64,000 bases of DNA from Streptomyces sp. 1331.2. GTDB taxonomy: Bacteria > Actinomycetota > Actinomycetes > Streptomycetales > Streptomycetaceae. Below the pieces are notes generated by a model. It had not been told where the DNA came from. It worked only from the letters and a program-made list of their open reading frames with translations, and ran no database searches. The stretch spans positions 6,999,001-7,063,000 of the forward strand of contig NZ_OBMJ01000001.1 of assembly GCF_900199205.1 (NCBI RefSeq), in the 5' to 3' direction. Position numbers and translations under genes: made by a program. Of this stretch, positions 16,837 through 25,072 are shown one piece after another; positions within the stretch are counted from its first letter, which is position 1; the number at the start of each line of letters is the position of its first letter.

Positions 16837-16918
16837 CGGTCGGAGGCGTCGGTCGGAGCGTCGGTCGGAGGCGTCGGTCGGAGCGTCGGTCGGAGCGTCG
16901 GTCGGAGGCGTCGGTCAG
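16837..16918. repeat. 12/13-bp tandem repeat array
   Basis: About six copies of GTCGGTCGGAG(G)C with alternating 12- and 13-bp unit length, ending in GTCGGTCAGGG. It lies directly after the GNAT stop codon. The uneven unit length argues against a coding role. Confidence 0.75.
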
Positions 16919-17002
16919 GGCTGGTGCGGCCCGGTTCCGGAAGGTGATCCGGCGTCAAGTCGCCGAGCTGGGGCGATGCGGAGATGTCATACCTCGTTCA
17001 CG

Positions 17003-17018
17003 ATTGGTCTAGGCCAAT
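17003..17018. promoter_or_regulatory. dre-like palindrome (possible DasR site)
   Basis: ATTGGTCTAGGCCAAT is symmetric at 14 of 16 bases and matches the DasR-responsive element A(G/C)TGGTCTAGACCA(G/C)T at 13 of 16. It sits 60 bp upstream of the GT2 start codon. DasR is the GlcNAc-sensing repressor of streptomycetes, so the site would tie the polysaccharide synthase to amino-sugar supply; this is inference. Confidence 0.55.
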
Positions 17019-17077
17019 GTGAGAAGCTGAGGGCGAACGGCCACGTTCCGTCCGCTGCCCAGGGGGGCCATTTCCGC

Positions 17078-18850
17078 ATGCCCGCACTCCATGGCACCGC
17101 CATGCCCGCGCCCGACGCCGGTCCGCGCCCGACGCCCCCGGACCCCGACCTCCGACTGCCCCGCCCGCCCGACGACGAGGAGCTCTACTGGTACTTCGGC
17201 CCGCAGCGCCGCTGGGTGCTGCTCTGCGCCACCCTCTCCTACGCGGGAGCCACCGCCACCCTCGGCCTGTTCGCCCTCAGCAAGCCACTGCTCTGGCCCT
17301 TCCTCCTGCTCACCGTCCTCAACGCGGCCACCTGGCTGCTCTCGCTCACCGACGGCCAACGCGCCCGCCGCTACACCCGCGACTCGCACGACCTGCTGAT
17401 GCGCGCCTGGCAGCCCGCCCACCACCCCGGCGTGGACCTCCTGCTGCCCACCGCCGGCGAACCGCTGGCCGTCCTGGACAACGCCTACCGCCACACCGCC
17501 GCCGTCCGCTGGCCCGGCGAACTCACCGTCCTCGTCCTCGACGACGCCGACCGCCCCGAGGTCCGCCGACTCGCCGAGTCCTACGGCTTCCAGTACCGCG
17601 CCCGCCCCGACCGCGGCCGCTTCAAGAAGGCCGGCAACCTCAACCACGGGCTGGCCGAGGGCAGCGGTGAGATCATCGCCGTCCTCGACGCCGACTTCTG
17701 CCCCCGCCCCGACTTCCTGCACCACCTGGTGCCCTACCTCGACAACCCCGGGGTCGGCATCGTCCAGAGCCCGCAGTGCTTCGACACCGACGCCGACATG
17801 TCCTGGCTCGAACGCGCCGCCGGAGCCACCCAGGAGATCTTCTACCGCTGGATCCAGCCCTCCCGGGACGCCCAGGACGGCACCGTCTGCTGCGGCACCA
17901 ACGCCCTCTACCGGCGCGCCGCCCTGCAGCGGATCGGCGGCTTCGCCGAGATCGACCACAGCGAGGACCTCTACACCGGCCTCGCCCTCGCCCGCGCCGG
18001 CTGGGCCACCCGCTACGTGCCCGCGCTGGTCGCCAAGGGCATGTCGCCCACCGGCCTGCCCGCCTTCATCAGCCAGCAGTACCGCTGGTGCCTCGGCTCC
18101 CTCGCCCTCGTCCGCGACCCCGGCTTCCGGCGCGGTCCGCTGTCGAAGTCCGCCCGGCTCTGCTTCTGGAACGGCATCCTCGGCTACGTCACCAGTGCCG
18201 TGAACGTCTTCGCCGTACCGCTGCCCGCCCTGATCATGCTGTTCTTCCGGCCCGCCGAGATCGCCCCCTGGCAGGTGCTCCCCTTCCTGCCGCCGATCTG
18301 GGTCGCCCTGGTGCTGCTGCCCGCGATGTCCCGCACCCGCTGGCGCTTCGAGGTCACCCGGGTCCAACTCCTGGGCGGGCTCTGCCACATCGTCGCCATC
18401 GCGCACGCACTGCGCCGCCGCTCCGCCGACTGGGTGCCCACCGGCGCCGTGTCGGGCGGCAGTTCACTCGCCCGTGCCGTCGCCCGGATCGGGGTCGGCT
18501 GGCTCGGATTCGTCGTCCTCGCGGGCGCCGCCGGACTCGTCCGGGCCGCACTGCTGCACGGTTGGCGGCCGTACTGGGCGCTCGCCGCACTGCTGGCGCT
18601 CACCGCGTACACCATGATCCCGCTGATCAGGGCCCTGTGGCCGCTCCTGAACGGTGCGAACGGCGGCAAGAGTGCGAACGGTGGCAAGGGGGCCGACGGC
18701 GGCAAGGGCGTCGCTGTCGGAGAGATCGCCGCGCCCGCCCGGGGCCGCTCGAACCTCGGGTTCGGACGGGCCGAAGCCGTCGCCGTCACCGCCGTGCTGC
18801 TGCTCTGCGGGCTGCTGGCGTCGGGCTGGGCCGATCCGCTGATCTTCTGA
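17078..18850 (+). CDS. Processive GT2 glycosyltransferase (cellulose-synthase-like membrane protein)
   Basis: A 590-aa membrane glycosyltransferase. Two N-terminal TM helices (about residues 46-92) precede a cytosolic GT2 domain with the first Asp pair at 155-156 (LVLDDAD), DxD at 204-206 (LDADFC), the catalytic-base motif SEDLYTG (Asp297), and the processivity motif QQYRW at 333-337. Four or more C-terminal TM helices follow. It should polymerise a beta-linked hexose or HexNAc from a UDP-sugar and thread the chain across the membrane. A glycine-rich NGGK repeat lies near residue 525. A dre-like site 60 bp upstream and an acyltransferase gene downstream suggest an acylated surface glycan. Confidence 0.9.
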   Translation: MPALHGTAMPAPDAGPRPTPPDPDLRLPRPPDDEELYWYFGPQRRWVLLCATLSYAGATATLGLFALSKPLLWPFLLLTVLNAATWLLSLTDGQRARRYTRDSHDLLMRAWQPAHHPGVDLLLPTAGEPLAVLDNAYRHTAAVRWPGELTVLVLDDADRPEVRRLAESYGFQYRARPDRGRFKKAGNLNHGLAEGSGEIIAVLDADFCPRPDFLHHLVPYLDNPGVGIVQSPQCFDTDADMSWLERAAGATQEIFYRWIQPSRDAQDGTVCCGTNALYRRAALQRIGGFAEIDHSEDLYTGLALARAGWATRYVPALVAKGMSPTGLPAFISQQYRWCLGSLALVRDPGFRRGPLSKSARLCFWNGILGYVTSAVNVFAVPLPALIMLFFRPAEIAPWQVLPFLPPIWVALVLLPAMSRTRWRFEVTRVQLLGGLCHIVAIAHALRRRSADWVPTGAVSGGSSLARAVARIGVGWLGFVVLAGAAGLVRAALLHGWRPYWALAALLALTAYTMIPLIRALWPLLNGANGGKSANGGKGADGGKGVAVGEIAAPARGRSNLGFGRAEAVAVTAVLLLCGLLASGWADPLIF

Positions 18851-18983
18851 CGTTCCGCCAAGTCGCGCTTTCATTCCGTCTGTTGAGTTCAACTGCGCGT
18901 CGCCCCACCGGCGCGGACTCCGCCCGGCCGCCCCATCGGCCCGGCGGCCCGACCACCGCTGCCAGCCTGCAAGGAGCGCCGCC

Positions 18984-21176
18984 GTGTCAACGGCCGTCCC
19001 GCCTTCGAACGCACCGTCCCGACCCGCCACGGCCACCGCCGACGACCTGCTGCCCGAGGTCGTCCGGGTGGACCGAGAACCGGCCGCCCCGAAGGGCGCC
19101 ACCGCCGTCACCGGCGTCACCGGCGCCACCGTCGTCACCGGCGCCACCGTCGCCGAGAGCGGGCCACCCCGCCGGCGCACCGCCTTCCGCCCCGACATCG
19201 AGGGGCTGCGCGGCATCGCCGTGCTGTCCGTCCTCGCCTTCCACGCCGCCGTACCCGGCCTGACCGGCGGCTACGTCGGCGTCGACATCTTCTTCGTCAT
19301 CTCCGGCTACCTGATCACCGGGCTGCTGCTCGCCCGACCGCTCGGCCTGTGGGACTTCGCCGCCCGCCGGGCCCGGCGCATCCTGCCCGCCGCCGCCACC
19401 GTCCTGGTCGCCACCGCCGCCGCCGGCGGCGCGCTGCTCGACCCGCTGCGCGGCACCGACCTCGCCCGCGACCTGATCGCCGTCGCCGGCCAGTACGCCA
19501 ACTGGCGCTTCGTCGGCCAGCAGACCGACTACCTGGCCGCCGACCGCGACCCCAGCCCGCTGCAGCACTTCTGGTCACTCGGCGTGGAGAACCAGTTCTA
19601 CCTGCTCTGGGGCATCCTGCTGCTCGGCCTCGCCCGCCATCTGCACGGGCGGCTCCGCACCCTCGCGATCACCCTCGCAACCGTCACCATCGGCGCCCTC
19701 TCGCTGCTGCTCTGCCTGCGCTGGACCCACACCTCGGCGCCGCTCGCCTACTTCTCCACCGGCAGCCGGCTCTGGGAGTTCGCGGCGGGCGCCTGCGCGG
19801 CCCTCGCCGGCGGCGCGCTCGGCCCCCGTACCGAACGGAGCCCGGTGCCGTGGGTCCGGTGGGCACTGCGGCTGCTCGGCTGGCTCGGCCTGGCCGCCGT
19901 CCTCGCCCCGATCGCCCGCTACGACCGCGACACGCCGTTCCCCGGCGCCGCCGCCCTGCTGCCCGTCCTCGGCACCGCCGCCGTCCTGCTCGCCGGACAC
20001 GGCCCGCTGCGCGCCGTCGACGCCGGACGCCTGCTCGCCACCCGTCCGCTGCGCGCCGCCGGGCGCCTCTCCTACACCTGGTACCTCTGGCACTGGCCGG
20101 TGCTGACCATCGCCCAGGCCCGGTACGGCGCCCTGCCCTGGCCCGTCCTGGTCGCGCTCACGGCGGCGAGCGCGCTGCCCGCCTGGCTCACCCTGCGGCT
20201 GGTCGAACAGCCGCTGCGGTACGGCAGCAGCCCGGCGCCCCGGCGCGGGCTCGCGGTCGGCGCCAGCGCCCTCGCCATCCCGCTGATCGCCGCCCTCACC
20301 CTCGGCGGCGGCACCGTACGCGCCCTCGGCGACGCCCCCGCCGGACCCACGGCCGCCCCCGCCGGAGCCGCCGACGGCCCAGGCCTGCTCGCCCCCGGCA
20401 CCCGGGTGCTCGCCCTCACACCCCCGCTCGCCCGCGCCCGGCAGGACTTCCCGCCCGGCAAGGGCTGCGAGATCCCGCTCAACGCCGACAGCAGCCCCCG
20501 CTGCCTCTTCGGCACCGAGCACAGCCCCGACCGGATCGTGCTGCTCGGCGACTCCCACGCCGGCCAGTGGATATCCGCCGCCCTCGCCATGGCCGACCAG
20601 CGGCACTGGGCGCTGGAAGTCCTCGTCAAGCCCGGCTGCCCGCTGGCCACCCTCACCGTGCGCAACACCGTCCTCGGCCGAACCTTCGACGAATGCGACC
20701 GCTGGCGCGAGAACACCCTCACCCGGCTCGCCACCGGGCCCAAGCCGCGCCTGGTCCTGATGGCCGGCCTCAACCGCTACGGCAGCCAGGAGGAACGCAC
20801 CGAGGGCTGGACCCGCACCCTCGACCGGCTCACCGCGCTCGGCACCCCGCTCGCCTACCTCGGCGACACCCCGATGCCCGGCAAGGACATCCCGACCTGC
20901 CTGGCCGCCTCCGACGGGCGCTCCGACGCCTGCTCCTTCCCGCGCGACACCGCCTTCGAGCCCGACCCGATGCTCGACGGCGGACTCGCCGCCCGGTACG
21001 GCGTCCGGCCCCTCGACCTCGGCCCGCTGCTCTGCCCCGGCACCGGACCCTCCTGCCCGGCCGTGCTGGAGGGCGTCGTGCTGTACCGGGACACCGGGCA
21101 CATCACCGACACCCTGGCGCGGGTGCTGGCGCCCCGGCTGGACCAGGGGGTGCTCGGGGCGTCCGGCGGTTTCTAG
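18984..21176 (+). CDS. OafA/YrhL-type acyltransferase with C-terminal SGNH domain
   Basis: A 730-aa membrane O-acyltransferase. A Pro/Ala/Thr-rich N-terminal extension (to about 65) is followed by the acyltransferase_3 domain of about ten TM helices. This contains RPDIEGLRGIAVLSVLAFHA with the catalytic His, and the R/E-containing segment LQHFWSLGVENQFYLLW. A periplasmic-side SGNH hydrolase-like domain from about residue 500 has LLGDSHAGQW and a late DTGHITD. Such enzymes transfer acetyl or acyl groups to exopolysaccharide or peptidoglycan. GTG 18984 follows AAGGAG. It is directly downstream of the GT2 gene (133-bp gap), and the two may act on the same glycan. Confidence 0.92.
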   Translation: MSTAVPPSNAPSRPATATADDLLPEVVRVDREPAAPKGATAVTGVTGATVVTGATVAESGPPRRRTAFRPDIEGLRGIAVLSVLAFHAAVPGLTGGYVGVDIFFVISGYLITGLLLARPLGLWDFAARRARRILPAAATVLVATAAAGGALLDPLRGTDLARDLIAVAGQYANWRFVGQQTDYLAADRDPSPLQHFWSLGVENQFYLLWGILLLGLARHLHGRLRTLAITLATVTIGALSLLLCLRWTHTSAPLAYFSTGSRLWEFAAGACAALAGGALGPRTERSPVPWVRWALRLLGWLGLAAVLAPIARYDRDTPFPGAAALLPVLGTAAVLLAGHGPLRAVDAGRLLATRPLRAAGRLSYTWYLWHWPVLTIAQARYGALPWPVLVALTAASALPAWLTLRLVEQPLRYGSSPAPRRGLAVGASALAIPLIAALTLGGGTVRALGDAPAGPTAAPAGAADGPGLLAPGTRVLALTPPLARARQDFPPGKGCEIPLNADSSPRCLFGTEHSPDRIVLLGDSHAGQWISAALAMADQRHWALEVLVKPGCPLATLTVRNTVLGRTFDECDRWRENTLTRLATGPKPRLVLMAGLNRYGSQEERTEGWTRTLDRLTALGTPLAYLGDTPMPGKDIPTCLAASDGRSDACSFPRDTAFEPDPMLDGGLAARYGVRPLDLGPLLCPGTGPSCPAVLEGVVLYRDTGHITDTLARVLAPRLDQGVLGASGGF

Positions 21177-21202
21177 TGGGGGGCTTCCGGTGCTTCGGCG
21201 GC

Positions 21203-21856
21203 TCAGCCGTAGACGCCGCGGCAGAGCCGGGCCTGCTCCGAGCCGGCCGGCCAGCGGCCGACGCGTTCGGCCTGGTCGCAGATGGTGCCCGGGCCGACGC
21301 CCGGCATCGCCGCGCCCGCCCCCGGGCCACCCGGGGCGGGCGCGCCCGACGCCCCGTGGGCCGGTGCCGTGGCGTGCGGGCTGTGGCCTGGTCTCGGCCG
21401 CGCACTCGCAGAGCCGTGCTGGGCGTCCGCCGCCCCGGCCTCGGGCGTGGGGGCCGCGGTCTCCGCCGTCTTCGCGTCACCCGGCCCGCCCGTGGCGCCG
21501 GAGGCCGGGACGGGGGCCGGCAGCGGCGAGGGCGCGGGCGTGGCGGGCGGCGGGGAGACCGGCAGCAGCCGAGCGGCCGGGTCCGAGGCCGGGCCGGAGG
21601 CCGGGTCCGAGACGGACGGGGAGGCCCCCGGCATCGCCGTCACCTGCAGGTCGTCACCCGAGCCCGGCCCGCACATCACCAGGACCGACGCCAGCACCGC
21701 ACCCGTCCCGACCGCCGCGGCCGCCCAGGCCTTGCGCGAACGCCGCGGCGGCCGGGCCAGTGGGGGCGGCGGAGGCGGAGGAGTCATCGGGACGGGAGGC
21801 GGCTGCCACGCGTCCCGCGGCCACTGCCACTGCCCTCCGGTGGGCTGCCCAGTCAT
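21203..21856 (-). CDS. Proline-rich single-pass membrane protein, unknown
   Basis: A 217-aa protein: a cytoplasmic Pro/Trp-rich N-terminus (QWQWPRDAWQPPPVPMTPPP), one TM helix (WAAAAVGTGAVLASVLVMC, about 42-60), a low-complexity Pro/Ala/Ser/Gly extracellular linker, and a conserved-looking 27-residue end with two cysteines (ICDQAE...ARLCRGVYG) that could form a disulfide knob. ATG 21856 is chosen over the longer frame because GGAAGGACGAG precedes it. Function not recognised; the linker-plus-Cys-knob plan suggests a wall-spanning display or sensor protein. Confidence 0.7.
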   Translation of the reverse strand: MTGQPTGGQWQWPRDAWQPPPVPMTPPPPPPPLARPPRRSRKAWAAAAVGTGAVLASVLVMCGPGSGDDLQVTAMPGASPSVSDPASGPASDPAARLLPVSPPPATPAPSPLPAPVPASGATGGPGDAKTAETAAPTPEAGAADAQHGSASARPRPGHSPHATAPAHGASGAPAPGGPGAGAAMPGVGPGTICDQAERVGRWPAGSEQARLCRGVYG

Positions 21857-21984
21857 CTGCTCGTCCTTCCCGCGGCCCCCCGGCGTACCTTTCCGGTGCT
21901 CAACGAGCGCGCCGACGCCGGGACATGACCCGGAAGAGGGGTCTGAGCGGGCGCTGATTGCCACCGCACCACATGCTTGGGGTC

Positions 21985-22215
21985 ATGGAGACCAACAGCA
22001 CGTCCGCGCCCCTGGTCGAGGTGGCCGAGTTCCGGACCGACAGCCGCTACCGCCTCGTCCACTTCGAGGGCCACGGCTGGGAGCCGCTCGCACCGGAGGA
22101 GTTCGAGCCGCGCGTCCACCAGCTCTTCCCCGACCTCGACCCGCACGACCCCCAACGGGTCCAGTGGGCCGACCGCCCCTGGGAGTGGCCCGCCTGGCAC
22201 CCCGGCGAGGCCTGA
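21985..22215 (+). CDS. Small hypothetical protein
   Basis: A 76-aa acidic, Trp-rich protein (about five Trp) with no TM segment: EVAEFRTDSRYRLVHFEGHG...WADRPWEWPAWHPGE. ATG 21985 is taken as the start; ATG 21973 in frame would add four residues. There is no strong RBS for either. It stands 42 bp before the DUF1877-like gene and may be co-transcribed with it. No function recognised. Confidence 0.55.
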   Translation: METNSTSAPLVEVAEFRTDSRYRLVHFEGHGWEPLAPEEFEPRVHQLFPDLDPHDPQRVQWADRPWEWPAWHPGEA

Positions 22216-22257
22216 ACGCAGGCTCCGCAGTGGTCCCGGCACCGTTAGGCTGAGCGG

Positions 22258-22752
22258 GTGAGTGTGGATCACTTCTGGTGTCGTCTGCCCGGGCAGGCCC
22301 TGGACAGCTGTTCGGCCGCGGAACTGGGCGACCTCGTGCCCCGGCACCGCGACGGCCGGTACGACCGGATGGCCGCCGCCGGGCTCGCCCTCGGCGTCCG
22401 GCGAACCGCCGTCCTGATGGAACTCGCGCTCACCGAGAACGGCCTGCACCCCGACCCGGCCGCCCGGCTCCCCGTCTACGGCGGGGCGCGGCGCGAACCC
22501 GGCACCGCGATGCCGGTGCTGCGCCCCGAACAGGTCACGGCGGCCTCCGCCTTCCTGCGCGGCTCGGCGCTCGGCGAACTGGTCCGGCAACAGGACACCG
22601 TGCTCGCCCGCACCGTCGAGGACCTCGGCTACCCGACGCCCTGGTCCGAGGCCTGGGCCGCCGCCGTCGTCAACGACCTGCGCGAACTACGGGACTTCTT
22701 CGCCGCGGCGGCCGCCGCCGGGGACGCGGTGGTCGTCCGGGAGGCCGAGTGA
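22258..22752 (+). CDS. DUF1877-like (YfbM-type) protein
   Basis: A 164-aa soluble protein whose ending, VVNDLRELRDFFAAAAAAGDAVVVREAE, and central LRPEQVTAASAFLRG resemble the DUF1877/YfbM family of small cytoplasmic proteins of unknown role. The GTG at 22258 has no clear RBS, and GTG 22264 is also possible. Its stop overlaps the GTG start of the following methyltransferase (GTGA, 22749-22752), so the two are translationally coupled. Confidence 0.65.
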   Translation: MSVDHFWCRLPGQALDSCSAAELGDLVPRHRDGRYDRMAAAGLALGVRRTAVLMELALTENGLHPDPAARLPVYGGARREPGTAMPVLRPEQVTAASAFLRGSALGELVRQQDTVLARTVEDLGYPTPWSEAWAAAVVNDLRELRDFFAAAAAAGDAVVVREAE

Positions 22753-23408
22753 CCACCCCGGCCATCCCGGCCATCCCGGCCAGCACGGCGACCCCGGCCG
22801 GCACGGCGACCCCGGCCGGCACGGCGGGCTACGGCGAAGAGGCCGAACAACTCGCCGTCCAGTACGAGAGCGTGAGCTTCGCCGAGGTCCACCGCGAACT
22901 GCTGCACCACTACCCGGCGCCACCCGCCGCCGTCCTCGACATCGGCGCCGGCACCGGCCGCGATGCCGCCGCCCTCGCCGCGCTCGGCCACCGGGTGGTG
23001 GCCGTCGAACCGACCCCCGAACTCCGCGCCGTCGGCGCACGGTTGCACCCCGGCGCGGACCTCCGCTGGATCGCGGACGCGCTGCCCGGGCTCCCGCTGC
23101 TCCGCGCCGAGGGCGAGCGCTACGACCTCGTGCTGCTCACCGCGGTGTGGATGCACCTGACCCCCGCCGACCGCCCGCCCGCGATGGCCAACCTCGCCGC
23201 TCTCCTCACCCCCGGCGGCCGCCTCGCCCTCACCGTCCGCCACGGCCCCGTCCCACCCGGCCGCCACATGGTCGACCTCCCGCCCGAGCACACCACCGAC
23301 CTCGCCGCCGCCTGCGGCCTGCGCCTCCTGCACCACGGCCACCGGCCCGACCTGCACGGCCGTGCCGGGGTGCACTGGACCTCGCTGGTGTTCGAACTTC
23401 CCGGCTGA
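22749..23408 (+). CDS. Class I SAM-dependent methyltransferase
   Basis: A 219-aa methyltransferase. After a Pro/Ala/Thr-rich leader (residues 1-25, with a PAGTAT repeat), motif I is VLDIGAGTGRDAAALAALGH (about 62-81), followed by the acidic end of beta-2 (VAVEP), motif post-I in LRWIADALPGLP, and YDLVLLTAVWMHL (motif II region). It uses S-adenosylmethionine; the acceptor is unknown. GTG 22749 overlaps the upstream stop. It ends 56 bp before the next gene. Confidence 0.88.
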   Translation: MTTPAIPAIPASTATPAGTATPAGTAGYGEEAEQLAVQYESVSFAEVHRELLHHYPAPPAAVLDIGAGTGRDAAALAALGHRVVAVEPTPELRAVGARLHPGADLRWIADALPGLPLLRAEGERYDLVLLTAVWMHLTPADRPPAMANLAALLTPGGRLALTVRHGPVPPGRHMVDLPPEHTTDLAAACGLRLLHHGHRPDLHGRAGVHWTSLVFELPG

Positions 23409-23464
23409 GATCCGGTACGTTCGGTGGTGCGGTCCAACACGTCGCTGCCACAGAGGAGTTCGGG

Positions 23465-23947
23465 GTGCAGGGTTCGGGCGGGGGCGTCCACAACGAGATG
23501 TCGGACGTGACGGCCCGGGTCGCCGTCCAGGCGCAGGTCGCGAACTTCATCACCGTGGCGCCCGGGGCGGCGGCTCCGGAGCAGGTGGAGCGGTCCGAGG
23601 AGACGCAGCAGCTCGTGCTGCCGGACCTGCGGCGCTGCGCGGCGGCCCTCGGTGTGCCGCCGGGGGAGGTCGAGGCCGTGGCCGACTGGCTCGGCCGGAT
23701 CGCGGCCGGCGACGCGCCCCGGCAGCCCTGCCCGGTCGCCCTGCCTCCCGACACGGCGAGGGAACTGGAGGCGTTCGCCACGCACCTCGTGCGCTTCGTA
23801 AGGCCGGAGCTGATGTTCACCGGGCGGAAGGTCTACCTGAGCAGGGGCAAGCTCGACGACATGTACGGCCTGCTCGCCCACCGCCTGGGGGACACGGACG
23901 ATATCCGGCCGATCGTGCTGGAGGCGTACGATCCCCGAACCGGCTGA
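23465..23947 (+). CDS. Hypothetical protein with an amyloid-signalling-like N-terminal peptide
   Basis: A 160-aa protein. The first 30 residues, GGVHNEMSDVT then ARVAVQAQVANFITV, follow the pattern N-E-x-S-(x)n-V-x-VQA-x-x-V-x-x-x-(I/V) seen at the extreme N-terminus of many actinobacterial NLR-type and effector proteins, where it acts as a short prion-like (RHIM/BASS-like) motif. The rest is a compact helical domain (LPDLRRCAAALGVP...ELEAFATHLVRFV...) of unknown type. GAGGAG precedes GTG 23465. The motif assignment is by eye; the protein may be an adaptor or effector in a homotypic signalling system. Confidence 0.65.
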   Translation: MQGSGGGVHNEMSDVTARVAVQAQVANFITVAPGAAAPEQVERSEETQQLVLPDLRRCAAALGVPPGEVEAVADWLGRIAAGDAPRQPCPVALPPDTARELEAFATHLVRFVRPELMFTGRKVYLSRGKLDDMYGLLAHRLGDTDDIRPIVLEAYDPRTG

Positions 23948-24078
23948 CGAGCGAGGGGTTGCCGTGGATCCGGCCCGATGCCGGCGGAAGTTCGCGCTCC
24001 CTTCCGTGGATGAACCGGTGTGGCAAGGGTGTTGGGTGTGGTGTCAGTCCACCGGACCGCCACTGAAAGGCCCTTCTC

Positions 24079-24966
24079 ATGTCCGTGTTGCGCCTCGGTG
24101 TCTCGCTCCAGCCACGCTGGCCGGTCGAGGACGGAACGGCCGTGCTCCGTGCCGCCTCGCAGGCCGAGCAGCTGGGCTTCGACCACGTGGCAGTCGGCAA
24201 CCGCCTCCTGGACAGCGGATTCGGTCTCGACACCGACCCGCTCGTCCTGCTCTCGGCCGTCGCCGGTGCGACGACCCGCCTGCGGTTGCTGACGTCCGTG
24301 CTCGTCGCGCCGTACTATCCGGCGCTGGTGCTCGCCAACCAGGCGGCCACGCTGGACGTCGTGTCCGGCGGCCGCCTGATCCTGGGCGTCGGCACCGGGT
24401 GGAACCCTGACGAGTTCGAGGCCGTCGGCGTACCCTCCCGAGAACGAGGCGCCCGCACCGACGACCATCTCGCAGCCGCCAGGGCCCTGTGGACGAATCG
24501 TCCCGCCGACTTCGAGGGGCCGTTCACGACCTTGCGCGCGGCCCGCCTGGGGGTGTCGCCGGTGACCCGAGGCGGCCCGCCGGTGTGGGTCGGCGGCCAC
24601 AGTGACGCCGCGCTGCGCCGCGCACTGCGGTTCGGCGACGGCTGGTACGGCACCGGCGTCGACGCCGCGGACCTCGCCGACGTACGGCGCCGTCTCCGTG
24701 AGCTCGCCGAAACCGAAGAGCGAGCCGAACGTCTGACGCTCGCTTCGGCCGTGTTCCTCACGCCTCCCGGGATTCCTGCGGTCGTCCCGCCGCCGGGGCA
24801 GCCCCTCGGTGGCCTTGCGCCCACCGCGGCGACCGTCGTCGACGCTTTGGGGAAGCTCGCGGAATCGGGTCTCGCCGTCTGCACCCTGTGGCTTCCCGTG
24901 GCGGCTGACCACGTGGAACGGGCGATGCAGTGGATCGCGTCCGAGGTCATGCCGCAGCTCGGCTGA
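24079..24966 (+). CDS. LLM class (luciferase-like) F420- or FMN-dependent oxidoreductase
   Basis: A 295-aa TIM-barrel oxidoreductase of the bacterial luciferase-like superfamily. Typical signatures are LRLGVSLQPRW at the first strand, AEQLGFDHVAVGNR, LDVVSGGRLILGVGTGWNP (about residues 93-111), and VWVGGHSDAALRRALRFGDGW near 174. In actinomycetes such proteins mostly use coenzyme F420. ATG 24079 follows GAAAGG. Monocistronic, ending before a strong hairpin. Confidence 0.9.
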   Translation: MSVLRLGVSLQPRWPVEDGTAVLRAASQAEQLGFDHVAVGNRLLDSGFGLDTDPLVLLSAVAGATTRLRLLTSVLVAPYYPALVLANQAATLDVVSGGRLILGVGTGWNPDEFEAVGVPSRERGARTDDHLAAARALWTNRPADFEGPFTTLRAARLGVSPVTRGGPPVWVGGHSDAALRRALRFGDGWYGTGVDAADLADVRRRLRELAETEERAERLTLASAVFLTPPGIPAVVPPPGQPLGGLAPTAATVVDALGKLAESGLAVCTLWLPVAADHVERAMQWIASEVMPQLG

Positions 24967-25021
24967 TCCACGGCGTTGTCGTCGCCGACGGAGTGGACGA
25001 AGCAGTGGCCGGGGGAACTGA

Positions 25022-25056
25022 TGCGCAGGAAGTCGGGCGGGCCGACTTCCTGCGCA
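25022..25056. terminator. Bidirectional terminator between LLM and SDR genes
   Basis: TGCGCAGGAAGTCGG (25022-25036) pairs perfectly with 25042-25056 around the loop GCGGG. Confidence 0.82.
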
Positions 25057-25072
25057 AGGTCCGGGAGCAGCC

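Noticed and set aside
16837-16918. CRISPR-like array
   Set aside because: Units of 12-13 bp directly abut with no unique spacers and no cas genes; it is a simple tandem repeat.
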